Shown: positions 7,499-13,841 of the stretch, piece by piece
How positions within the stretch are numbered: the stretch's first letter is position 1
Layout: the number at the start of each line of letters is the position of its first letter
NCBI GenBank assembly: GCA_023428365.1
Contig: JAEYYQ010000017.1
Location: forward strand, 1-13,841
Reading direction: 5' to 3'
Origin: Pseudomonadota bacterium
GTDB taxonomy: Bacteria > Pseudomonadota > Alphaproteobacteria > Rhizobiales > Hyphomicrobiaceae
Length of the DNA stretch: 13,841 nucleotides
Program-made: the position numbers and the translations under genes
Notes under the pieces: generated by a model
The model's database searches: none
What the model saw: only the letters and a program-made list of their open reading frames with translations
What the model was told of the DNA's origin: nothing

Positions 7499-7786
7499 AT
7501 GGTTACCATGGATCAGATCGAACGGATCGTCGAGTTCGTGTGCACGGAACGCATTTTCTGGCAGTTGCGGACCACCTATAGTCCGCTTCCTGTTGACGTA
7601 GTCGAGCGTGAATCCGGCATCGTGCAACGATTTAGCTTGGAACTGATCAATTCATCTATTGTTCTCTTAAAAAGTGCAATCGACGACACCTGCATTCGCG
7701 CAGAGCGGAGTATCGCAGAGCGGAGTATCAATGAGAGACAACATCTATTGTGGACCGGCGCCGGAGCCTTCAGGCCTCTGGAATAG
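7499..7786 (+). CDS. Hypothetical 95-aa protein overlapping the ctaG start
   Basis: Not recognised. The start could be ATG 7499 or ATG 7508 (MDQIERIVEFVCTERIFWQL). The first ~65 residues have coding-like composition and look like a soluble helical protein. The end is odd: a 15-base tandem duplication (7700-7729) adds the in-frame repeat AERSI-AERSI, and the last 56 bases overlap the start of ctaG in another frame. The only nearby ribosome-site-like sequence lies in the arm of a hairpin. The frame may be a real small gene whose end was altered by the duplication, or a relic that is open by chance. Confidence 0.4.
   Translation: MVTMDQIERIVEFVCTERIFWQLRTTYSPLPVDVVERESGIVQRFSLELINSSIVLLKSAIDDTCIRAERSIAERSINERQHLLWTGAGAFRPLE
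7700..7729 (+). repeat. 15-bp tandem duplication carrying the ctaG ribosome site
   Basis: Two exact, adjacent copies of GCAGAGCGGAGTATC (7700-7714, 7715-7729). The GGAG of the second copy (7722-7725) is five bases before the ctaG ATG at 7731. The first copy holds an identical GGAG 15 bases further upstream. Confidence 0.9.
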
Positions 7787-8474
7787 CTGGAACATGGATG
7801 CACCTTTGCTACTCGCGCTGCTCACTCTGATGACTTGCATTTTCCTGACAAATCGAGCGGCACAGGCGCGTGTAGCGCTCGCTTGCGCGCTGGCAACCTT
7901 AGTAATCGCGTTCGTCTCGCCACTATGCGCCCTCGCCAGCGCCCTCTTCTCTGCCCGTGTCGCGCATCACGTTCTGCTAGTTGCTGTGTCAGCGCCTCTG
8001 CTGGTCTTGTCGGTGCCGAACTGGCGCTTTCCCCTGAAGACACCACTCGTCACGGTTGCGATTTTTCAAGCGCTTATCATCTGGCTGTGGCATGCGCCTT
8101 CACCGTACACCTGGGCCCTTTCGGGCACAGCATCATACTGGCTGATGGAAATCAGTCTGCTCGTCGTCGCGTTTTGGTTCTGGAGCGAGGTTTTATCGCC
8201 GAACACACGGTGTGGGGCCGCACTCGGAGCGCTTTTCGGTACGGTCGCTCAGATGGGACTTCTCGGCGCCATCCTGACCTTTGCCAGAACTCCGCTATAT
8301 GACGTGCATGCTGGTGTCACGACCGTGTTTGGCCTCACGCAACTTGAAGATCAGCAACTCGCAGGTCTCATTATGTGGGCCCCGGCGGCCATCCCGTACC
8401 TTCTTGCTGCCGCGGTCATCCTGGCCAGGTTCCTGCCGCAAGAGCAGAGCGAGTTGCGGAGGCGCGATGCATGA
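7731..8474 (+). CDS. ctaG: Cytochrome c oxidase assembly factor CtaG (caa3-type, Caa3_CtaG family)
   Basis: A polytopic inner-membrane protein of the Caa3_CtaG family (PF09678), implicated in maturation of caa3-type oxidase, probably copper delivery. It is unrelated to Cox11, which is also called CtaG in some organisms. The 247 residues begin with the family-typical YCGPAPEPSGLWNSW (6-20). Conserved family segments include SPLCALASALFSARVAHH (63-80), WLWHAPSPYTW (118-128), FARTPLYDVHAG (184-195) and LEDQQLAGLIMW (205-216). Six to seven hydrophobic helices are visible; His79, His80, His121 and His193 are possible metal ligands. ATG 7731 is chosen because family similarity starts there and GGAG precedes it. 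The stop overlaps the next ATG (ATGA, 8471-8474), indicating translational coupling. Confidence 0.9.
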   Translation: MRDNIYCGPAPEPSGLWNSWNMDAPLLLALLTLMTCIFLTNRAAQARVALACALATLVIAFVSPLCALASALFSARVAHHVLLVAVSAPLLVLSVPNWRFPLKTPLVTVAIFQALIIWLWHAPSPYTWALSGTASYWLMEISLLVVAFWFWSEVLSPNTRCGAALGALFGTVAQMGLLGAILTFARTPLYDVHAGVTTVFGLTQLEDQQLAGLIMWAPAAIPYLLAAAVILARFLPQEQSELRRRDA

Positions 8475-8998
8475 TCGCGCTGACCAAGTTCGTACATATT
8501 GCTGCAATCGCAATCTGGTCCGCGGGGCTGCTATCGCTGCCCACCATCTATCTGCAGCTTCAATACGTCAGAATGGGATTGCCGAACGTTGCGCCACACA
8601 GCGATCGCGTTCTTCGCCTTCAGCACGTCGCGCGATTGACATATGTCGGCATCGCCTCGCCGGCGGCATTTGTTGCGATCGCCAGCGGCACTCTTTTGAT
8701 CTTCCAGCGCGGAATGGTTGCGCCCTGGTTTTCCCTCAAGCTCGCGCTCGTCTCAGCGTTGGTCATTATCCACACCATTACTGGAATTGCTCTGGTTAGA
8801 TTATTCGATCGGTCCAGAACCTATTCCAGTTGGCGTTACGTGGCTGCCACCAGCTCGGTGATTTTGATTGCTGCCGCGATTATCACGCTGACGCTCGCCA
8901 AACCTACACTGACCGATGGGTTTCTCCCTGTAGCTCTGAGTAAACCGGGTGCGCTTAAGCCAATCGTGGAGAGCATCAATCCTTGGCAGAGACCATAA
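8471..8998 (+). CDS. CopD/HemJ-like four-helix membrane protein
   Basis: A 175-aa inner-membrane protein with helices at about 8-28, 57-78, 86-111 and 122-143. The first helix (FVHIAAIAIWSAGLLSLPTI) and third helix (SLKLALVSALVIIHTITGIA) resemble the His-containing helices of the CopD and HemJ families; His9 and His101 sit in membrane helices and His52 just before one, and could bind haem or copper. In this cluster a role in copper or haem supply to the oxidase is plausible, but the exact family (CopD copper-resistance domain versus HemJ protoporphyrinogen oxidase) cannot be settled by eye. ATG 8471 overlaps the ctaG stop by ATGA. Its 3' end overlaps the convergent DUF2231 gene by 23 bases. 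Confidence 0.78.
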   Translation: MIALTKFVHIAAIAIWSAGLLSLPTIYLQLQYVRMGLPNVAPHSDRVLRLQHVARLTYVGIASPAAFVAIASGTLLIFQRGMVAPWFSLKLALVSALVIIHTITGIALVRLFDRSRTYSSWRYVAATSSVILIAAAIITLTLAKPTLTDGFLPVALSKPGALKPIVESINPWQRP

Positions 8999-9503
8999 GG
9001 CCGATACCGTGATGGAAGATCAGCTTGCCACCATGCCAGCCAGCAAGTCCGGTCACGACAGTTGCGAGCATAGAAAGCAGTATGCCGTGAGGCAAGACAG
9101 CCGCTGGGTCGAGCAGACGCACGGACCAGTTAGCACCAGCCACAGCCAGCAGCAGCATCGCAGCAATGGCATGCGCCCAGCTCGCCGCACGATGGCGGAT
9201 GCCGGGAACCAGCAGAAGTTCCAAGGTTCCGACAGCACCCGCCAGAACTCCGGTCACGAAAGCGAATCCCGCCGACCACAAACCGACGCGAACCCAGAAC
9301 GGATCGGCAGTCCACCAGTAGAAAATGTCAACTCCCAACGTTGCGATCACGAGTGCGATCGGAAAGTGCACGCTCATGGCATGGATCGGATGTCCAGCGA
9401 CTGCAACAGCCGAACTCACATCGAGTTGTTTCAGATCCGCGGTAATGGGATTCTCTTCCGGCTCTTCCGAACCGTCTTCGTCTTTGGCCGTCGTTTCGCT
9501 CAT
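8976..9503 (-). CDS. DUF2231 membrane protein
   Basis: A 175-aa inner-membrane protein of unknown function. After an acidic cytosolic N-terminus (1-35) comes the DUF2231 hallmark GHPIHAMSVHFPIAL (37-51), with His38, His41 and His46. Helices follow at about 46-64, 75-98, 108-125 and 137-155, and then GWHGGKLIFHHGIGL (155-169). The His-rich pattern suggests haem or metal binding, consistent with relatives often lying near oxidases. ATG 9503 has GGAGG (plus-strand 9511-9515) seven bases upstream, a very good signal. It is the only minus-strand gene inside the oxidase cluster: it ends 23 bases into the copD-like gene and diverges from coxB across a very short gap, so the two probably share a regulatory interval. 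Confidence 0.85.
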   Translation of the reverse strand: MSETTAKDEDGSEEPEENPITADLKQLDVSSAVAVAGHPIHAMSVHFPIALVIATLGVDIFYWWTADPFWVRVGLWSAGFAFVTGVLAGAVGTLELLLVPGIRHRAASWAHAIAAMLLLAVAGANWSVRLLDPAAVLPHGILLSMLATVVTGLAGWHGGKLIFHHGIGLMVSAKD

Positions 9504-9527
9504 GCAGGCACCTCCCCCAGGATAAGA

Positions 9528-10232
9528 CTAAAACAGTGTAAACCGTTCCCGGCACTTGCCATCGTCCCAGGACTATCCGGCTGTTCAGGGGAGCTCTCGA
9601 CCTTATCGCCCGCCGGTCCTGTTGCCGCCTCGGTCGCGACCCTGTGGTGGGTGATGGCGGCTGCGGGCCTTGTGCTGCTGACTCTCATCATGGCGCTGTT
9701 TATGCTGGTGATGCTGCGGCCAGCCTTGGGCCGCACTCTAAGTCCGCGCTCATGGATCATCGGTGGAGGCTTGGCTCTCCCCATTCCGGTGCTTGTCCTC
9801 CTGCTTTCCTATTCGTTTGCACAAGGCGAACGTTTGCTTCTCGTCGGGGACGGCGCAGGCAATCCGATGCGCATCGAAGCCCGCTCGCGCATGTGGCAAT
9901 GGGAGTTTTTCTATCTCGATCACCAAGGCTCTCCATCGACGATCGATACACTGCATATCCCCGTTGGAGTGCCCGTAGAAATCGTCGCAACGAGTGAGGA
10001 CGTCATTCACAGCTTTTGGGTTCCCAGGCTCGCCGGCAAGGTGGACGCAACTCCAGGGCATGCGTCGCGACTGCGGCTTCTGGCCGATACCCCCGGCACC
10101 TACTACGGCGCGTGTGCCGAATTCTGCGGGTCCGGTCACACCGCTATGCTTTTCACGGTTCGTGCCCATGCGTCGGAGGAATTCAATCGCATTATCGAAG
10201 GTATTTCGACTCTATCCGGGCCACGGTCATGA
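9528..10232 (+). CDS. coxB: Cytochrome c oxidase subunit II; start codon unresolved
   Basis: Subunit II receives electrons from cytochrome c at its binuclear CuA centre on the periplasmic side. A lipoprotein signal ends in LSGC (Cys codon 9582-9584), and two helices follow (ASVATLWWVMAAAGLVLLTL region; SWIIGGGLALPIPVLVLLLS region). The cupredoxin domain has QWEFFY, the CuA His in EDVIHSFW, CAEFC (two Cys and the Glu) and GHTAM (His, Met), so all CuA ligands are present. No cytochrome c domain follows. No ATG, GTG or TTG lies in frame near the signal peptide: the nearest are TTG 9426 (deep in the DUF2231 gene) and GTG 9651 (inside the first helix). The start given is only where an AGGA (9519-9522) would place initiation; the codon there is CTA. 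ATGA overlap with coxA. Confidence 0.85.
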   Translation, partial: LKQCKPFPALAIVPGLSGCSGELSTLSPAGPVAASVATLWWVMAAAGLVLLTLIMALFMLVMLRPALGRTLSPRSWIIGGGLALPIPVLVLLLSYSFAQGERLLLVGDGAGNPMRIEARSRMWQWEFFYLDHQGSPSTIDTLHIPVGVPVEIVATSEDVIHSFWVPRLAGKVDATPGHASRLRLLADTPGTYYGACAEFCGSGHTAMLFTVRAHASEEFNRIIEGISTLSGPRS

Positions 10233-12742
10233 CCGTCCCACCGCAACCAAGTTCACCGATTAAGTTGCATAAGTCCCTTGCCGCGATATGGGATCCGGGA
10301 ACGGGAATCCGATGCCTGGCCGCGGTCAATCATTCCGTTATCGGTCGCCGTTTCATTATCACCGCTTTTGTCTTTTTCGCGATTGGCGGTGGCCTCGGCA
10401 TGCTGGTCAGGGCGCAGCTCGCGACGTCTGGCAGTGCGTTCATGAGCGCCGAACTCTACGCACAGATCTTCACCATGCACGGAACAATCATGATGTTCCT
10501 GTTCGCCATCCCATTCTTCGAGGGATTTGCGATCTACCTGCTGCCGAAAATTCTCGGGGCACGCGATTTCGCGTTTCCACGGCTCTCGGCCTACGGCTAT
10601 TGGTGCTATCTGTTCGGTGGAACATTGCTGATCGCGGGCCTTCTGGCAGGCGTCGCGCCGGATTCCGGATGGTTCATGTATGTGCCGCTTTCCTCGCGCA
10701 CCTACACCGCCGGCATCAACGCCGATCTCTGGCTGCTCGGCGTGACTTTCGTTGAGATCTCTGCACTTTGCGCAGCGGTCGAAATTGCCGTCAGTGTATT
10801 GAAGGTGCGCGCCCCTGGCATGTCACTGGATCGTATGCCGATCTTTGGCTGGTACATGCTGGCGGTCGCGATCATGATGTTGATCGGCTTCCCACCCCTG
10901 ATCCTGGGATCAATTCTGCTCGAGGTTGAACGGGCGTTTGGGCTTCCGTTTTTTGACCCGACGCGTGGCGGCGATCCGCTGCTGTGGCAGCATCTGTTTT
11001 GGCTGTTTGGCCACCCCGAGGTGTACATTATCTTTCTGCCCGCGGCCGGGCTGGTGTCGACGATGATACCGGTCTTTGCAGGCCGGCCGCTGGTGGGCTA
11101 CACAGCCGTCGTTGTTGCGGTCATCGCCATGGCGTTTCTGTCGTTCGGCCTGTGGGTCCACCACATGTACGCGACGGGCATTCCACATCTTGCGCAGAGC
11201 TTCTTTGCGGCGGCTAGCGTTTTGGTCGCGATACCGACTGCAATCCAGATCTTTGCCTGGCTTGCCACGCTCGCACATGGCAGGCCGCGGTTTTCCCTGC
11301 CGATGCTTTACATCTTCGGGATGTTCTTCGTGTTCGTGATCGGCGGTCTCACCGGCGTGATGCTTGCCGTGGTCCCCTTCAATCTCCAGGCTCACGATAC
11401 GCACTTCGTCGTTGCTCACCTGCACTATGTACTAATTGGCGGCTTCGTCTTGCCGATGATGGGAGCCGCTTACTACTGGTTGCCACATGCAACCGGCCGT
11501 CGCCCCTCTCAATACATCTCGGTGCTCGCATTCTGGATCATTTTTGCGGGCTTCAATCTCACGTTCCTGGTCATGCATCTAACCGGGTTGATGGGAATGC
11601 CGCGCAGGTTCCATACCTACATGCCAGAGTTCGGCTGGGACACCCTCAATCTCCTGTCATCAGTGGGCAGCTTTATTATGGCCATCGGTTTCGCAATGGC
11701 TGCACTGGATCTACTGCTGCTCATGCGTTTTTCGCCACGGACTGGCCGCAACCCATGGAGAGCATCCACGCTCGAATGGGCGATGCCGATTCCGCCGACT
11801 TCGTACAATTTTGCCGCCCTTCCGATGATCGACCAGCGCGCAGACATGCTTGATCCGAACGTGCTGGCAGCTGATCTCGCCCGTGGATGCGGCTATCTTG
11901 GGTTCGCGCGCGAAGGACAGATGGAGACGCTTGGCGTCGACATGATCACAGGGCGCATCGATCAGGTGGTTCTCCTGCCCCGGCAGACGTATCTCCCACT
12001 GATCACCGCATTGACCACTGGAGCCTTTTTTCTGACGGTCCTGTTCAAGTTTTATTGGGCGTCTCTTTTCATGCTGGCAGCCGTTGTTGGTTGCTTTCTT
12101 TTTTGGACTAGAGACACGGGGCTGAAGAATGATACGGGCCCTGTTGACATCGGTCGCGGCGAATCGGTCCCGTATCACTCCGAAATCGCTGATGCCCCGT
12201 CCTGGTGGGCAATGGCGTTCACATTGTGGGCCGACGCCACTCTCTATGTCTCTTTGTTGTTCGGCGGTTTGTTCCTTTGGGTTTCGGCACCGAACTGGCC
12301 GCCTGCTCATTTACCTGCGCCGGATATTATGTTCTCCGTAATCGCCATTCTCGCGGCACTGGCAGCGACGACGGCCGGTCGGCAAGCGTTGCGTGCGGCG
12401 AGTGGGAATCCGTTGCGATATTTGCTCATCTGCTCAGGATGCCACAGTCTTGCGGTTGGCTTCATGCTCATGATCGCTCTGGCAATTCCAGGTGTAGCGG
12501 CTCATGCACTTTCAGCGACGGTCTTCGCCATTTTGATCTATCTGACTGCGCATCATGCGCTCGGCATCGTGTTTGCACTGTTTGGGGTCGCCCGTGTCAG
12601 AAGTCAGCGCGTTTCGTTGCTGCGTTCCCTCGATCTGCGCATCGGCCGACAGTGGCACGACTATTGCGCCGGCGCGTCGATGCTGGGGCTGCTATTTATT
12701 TCTGGTCTTATCGAGCTCGCCAATTCCGGAATCGCTCAATGA
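10229..12742 (+). CDS. Fused cytochrome c oxidase subunit I + III
   Basis: The catalytic haem-copper subunit fused to a subunit III-like tail, 837 aa. It reduces O2 to water in the inner membrane. Residues 40-500 form the 12-helix subunit I: haem a ligands His84 and His399, haem a3 ligand His397, CuB ligands His262, His311 and His312, Tyr266 of the His-Tyr pair, Glu264 (GHPEVY), Asp113 (D-channel entry), Arg459-Arg460 near the haem propionates. At the position of Paracoccus Lys354 (K-channel) it has Gln340 (IPTAIQIFAW), and the D-channel Asn positions read Ile102 and Ser120. A soluble linker (505-585) and two helices (588-626) lead to five subunit III helices (about 658-835). Fused I/III subunits are known from caa3-type oxidases. 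ATG 10229 overlaps the coxB stop and the stop overlaps the next gene, both by ATGA. Confidence 0.95.
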   Translation: MTVPPQPSSPIKLHKSLAAIWDPGTGIRCLAAVNHSVIGRRFIITAFVFFAIGGGLGMLVRAQLATSGSAFMSAELYAQIFTMHGTIMMFLFAIPFFEGFAIYLLPKILGARDFAFPRLSAYGYWCYLFGGTLLIAGLLAGVAPDSGWFMYVPLSSRTYTAGINADLWLLGVTFVEISALCAAVEIAVSVLKVRAPGMSLDRMPIFGWYMLAVAIMMLIGFPPLILGSILLEVERAFGLPFFDPTRGGDPLLWQHLFWLFGHPEVYIIFLPAAGLVSTMIPVFAGRPLVGYTAVVVAVIAMAFLSFGLWVHHMYATGIPHLAQSFFAAASVLVAIPTAIQIFAWLATLAHGRPRFSLPMLYIFGMFFVFVIGGLTGVMLAVVPFNLQAHDTHFVVAHLHYVLIGGFVLPMMGAAYYWLPHATGRRPSQYISVLAFWIIFAGFNLTFLVMHLTGLMGMPRRFHTYMPEFGWDTLNLLSSVGSFIMAIGFAMAALDLLLLMRFSPRTGRNPWRASTLEWAMPIPPTSYNFAALPMIDQRADMLDPNVLAADLARGCGYLGFAREGQMETLGVDMITGRIDQVVLLPRQTYLPLITALTTGAFFLTVLFKFYWASLFMLAAVVGCFLFWTRDTGLKNDTGPVDIGRGESVPYHSEIADAPSWWAMAFTLWADATLYVSLLFGGLFLWVSAPNWPPAHLPAPDIMFSVIAILAALAATTAGRQALRAASGNPLRYLLICSGCHSLAVGFMLMIALAIPGVAAHALSATVFAILIYLTAHHALGIVFALFGVARVRSQRVSLLRSLDLRIGRQWHDYCAGASMLGLLFISGLIELANSGIAQ

Positions 12743-13095
12743 GGCACCCAGTGAAAGGAGTGTGGACGCTTGCTCTTGCCGGAGCAGGCTTCACAGTGTG
12801 GGCCACTATCTTTCTGGCCCTCTACGGAGCGCAAGCTGTCGGCTGCCGACTGGAGTGGTATCAAATAGATCTGATAAGCGCTCTCAGCGTGCAGCGAGCC
12901 GTGCAGATTGGTCTCTATATTGCGGCACTGGCGATGATGATCTTGCTCTATCGCTGGATACGCGATCAGGCTCGTGTCGAGGCGTCTAACCCGACTCGTG
13001 AGTTCTTGAAGAACGTAGCAGCCCAGGGCGGACTGGCTGCACTCGGGGCTGTCGTCTTCTGCTTTGCAGGGGTTCTCTGGCTGACGGCCTGTTGA
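12739..13095 (+). CDS. Small three-helix membrane protein of the oxidase operon
   Basis: A 118-aa protein of unknown function. Three hydrophobic helices at about 8-30, 55-71 and 95-115 are separated by a loop with Cys36 (GCRLEWYQIDL) and a charged segment (RWIRDQARVEASNPTREF). The ATG at 12739 overlaps the stop of the fused coxA-coxC gene by ATGA, so it is almost certainly translated with the oxidase. It could be a small accessory subunit (position of subunit IV) or an assembly helper; nothing in the sequence decides between them. It ends in LTAC, 45 bases before the convergent DUF892 gene. Confidence 0.75.
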   Translation: MRHPVKGVWTLALAGAGFTVWATIFLALYGAQAVGCRLEWYQIDLISALSVQRAVQIGLYIAALAMMILLYRWIRDQARVEASNPTREFLKNVAAQGGLAALGAVVFCFAGVLWLTAC

Positions 13096-13140
13096 ATTGG
13101 AAACGACTCTACGAGATAAGTGATGCTTTATTGATTGCGA

Positions 13141-13653
13141 CTATCGACGATTCCGACCGACGAGATCTTCCTCCTCCTCCAAACTGAAATACCTCTCAGT
13201 CAATTGGGGAATTCGGTCAAATATCCAGTCTGCCATCACGAGCTCTTGCTTCATCATATCCTGACAGACACGCGCGATATCAGGCTCTCCGCAGGCTTCG
13301 GCCGTAGAAGCCAACACACGGTATGATGACGCCTCAAAATGTTCGAATGCATTACTCGCGATGGCCTGTTTCAAGATCTCGTCGCTTGACATTGCATGCA
13401 CGAAACTCTGGATATTCGCGCCGATGACCATGCTGGCGTCTTTCAGGGTCGAACTGTGTTCTCCCATTTGCCTCAAGCAGCTATCCACTTGCGCCTGTTG
13501 CTCCCGGCTTTCTTCGAGATGCTCTTTAAGCCCATGCAACATCTCCGGATACTCATCAAAACGACTGATCTGAGACTCCAGCAACGCTATTGAATGCCCT
13601 TCCATGGCGTGCACGTCTCGAAGCCAACTTATGAGAGTTTCTCTGGGATTCAT
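13141..13653 (-). CDS. DUF892 (YciF-like) ferritin-like protein
   Basis: A 170-aa all-helical, probably cytosolic protein of the DUF892/YciF family, a ferritin-like four-helix bundle linked to stress responses in many bacteria; its reaction is unknown. Candidate metal ligands are Glu18 in LRDVHAMEGH, the EHLEESREQQAQ helix (44-55), Glu104/Glu107 in FEHFEASSYRVL and Glu137 in MMKQELVMADWI. The C-terminus is acidic then basic (LEEEEDLVGRNRR). ATG 13653 is preferred over an in-frame upstream GTG/ATG at 13683 because GGAGG (plus-strand 13658-13662) precedes it and the family begins at this point. An EcfG-type promoter lies 29-53 bases upstream, so induction by the general stress response is expected. 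Confidence 0.87.
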   Translation of the reverse strand: MNPRETLISWLRDVHAMEGHSIALLESQISRFDEYPEMLHGLKEHLEESREQQAQVDSCLRQMGEHSSTLKDASMVIGANIQSFVHAMSSDEILKQAIASNAFEHFEASSYRVLASTAEACGEPDIARVCQDMMKQELVMADWIFDRIPQLTERYFSLEEEEDLVGRNRR

Positions 13654-13681
13654 GACACCTCCGGTTCGTTTCCTTCCAACC

Positions 13682-13706
13682 AACGATGCGAGATTGGAAA
13701 CGTTCC
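13682..13706 (-). promoter_or_regulatory. EcfG-type general stress promoter of the DUF892 gene
   Basis: On the minus strand GGAAC (plus-strand 13702-13706) and CGTT (13682-13685) are exactly 16 bases apart, matching the EcfG consensus. It lies just upstream of the DUF892 ribosome site. A small inverted repeat (GGGCG 13707-13711 / CGCCC 13716-13720) abuts the -35 element. Confidence 0.78.
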
Positions 13707-13772
13707 GGGCGAGGCCGCCCTAAAATCGCACGCAGCGCCCGCAAGCAAAATCCGATTGCTCCGGCCCTTGGG

Positions 13773-13801
13773 TTGATTGAGGTTCGAACACTTTTTACAA
13801 T
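13773..13801 (+). promoter_or_regulatory. Possible sigma70-type promoter reading out of the window
   Basis: TTGATT at 13773-13778 and TACAAT at 13796-13801 are separated by 17 bases, five or fewer mismatches in total from the vegetative consensus. It would drive a plus-strand gene beyond the right edge. The region 13707-13841 holds no gene of its own that I can support. Confidence 0.35.
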
Positions 13802-13841
13802 GTAGTCATGCCAAAGTGAACGGGCGCACGCATCCTTGCAG

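Noticed and set aside
8949..9527. Long plus-strand open frame upstream of coxB
   Set aside because: It is continuous with the coxB frame but lies antisense to the well-supported DUF2231 gene, and its translation is Ser/Gln/Arg-rich with no resemblance to subunit II.
9525..9549. EcfG-like promoter upstream of DUF2231 (minus-strand GGAAC at 9545-9549)
   Set aside because: At 15-17 bases from GGAAC there is no CGTT or near match.
10016..10228. In-frame upstream extension of the fused oxidase subunit I
   Set aside because: It lies inside coxB, and ATG 10229 with the ATGA overlap matches the family N-terminus.
10910..11425. 171-aa minus-strand ORF inside the oxidase gene
   Set aside because: Antisense shadow of highly conserved subunit I coding sequence, with His/Arg/Gln-rich composition typical of such shadows.
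1..13841. CRISPR arrays, tRNA genes, IS elements or integrases
   Set aside because: No spaced direct repeats, cloverleaf-like sequences, transposase motifs or terminal inverted repeats were seen on reading both strands.

Overview
The window looks like a chromosomal segment of a Bradyrhizobium/Rhodopseudomonas-type alphaproteobacterium. The reasons are GC-rich codon use, an HWE-type histidine kinase, a fused subunit I/III cytochrome oxidase of the kind seen in Rhizobiales, and two promoters matching the EcfG (general stress sigma factor) pattern GGAAC-N16/17-CGTT. No tRNA, rRNA, CRISPR array, IS element or integrase is visible. The genus is an inference from family composition, not from a database match.

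Left part (1-5200). The first ~320 bases hold no convincing gene. A 234-residue HWE-family kinase core (369-1073) follows. It lacks a sensor, but a same-frame remnant of a membrane sensor precedes it, interrupted by stop codons. A large membrane protein of unknown function (1295-4495, 1066 aa) has seven predicted membrane helices, what looks like an internal duplication, and a ~535-residue TPR-like, probably periplasmic C-terminus. Then comes a PhnB-like VOC-fold protein (4714-5187).

Middle part (5200-7790). This is gene-poor and partly decayed. It holds a ~33-residue fragment resembling the N-terminus of a Rieske ring-hydroxylating oxygenase, a 98-aa hypothetical protein and a 55-aa exported peptide (both minus strand), and two stretches of ~400 bases without a secure gene. 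It also holds a stress module: an EcfG-type promoter, a 24-residue hydrophobic peptide and a PRC-barrel protein. A hairpin and a poorly understood 95-aa ORF lead into the oxidase cluster.

Right part (7731-13095). This is a compact haem-copper oxidase locus: ctaG (CuA/CuB assembly membrane protein), a CopD/HemJ-like four-helix protein, coxB (subunit II with a full CuA site), a fused coxA-coxC (subunit I+III, 837 aa) and a 118-aa membrane protein. Three of the four junctions would be expected to be tight; two inside the coxB end are ATGA overlaps, as is ctaG/copD-like. A minus-strand DUF2231 membrane protein sits between the copD-like gene and coxB. Subunit I keeps all haem and CuB ligands and the D-channel Asp and Glu, but carries Gln where Paracoccus has the K-channel Lys354. 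coxB has no ATG/GTG/TTG near its signal peptide. At the right edge a DUF892 ferritin-like protein (13141-13653, minus) has a second EcfG-type promoter, so stress-responsive genes lie close to both sides of the oxidase cluster.
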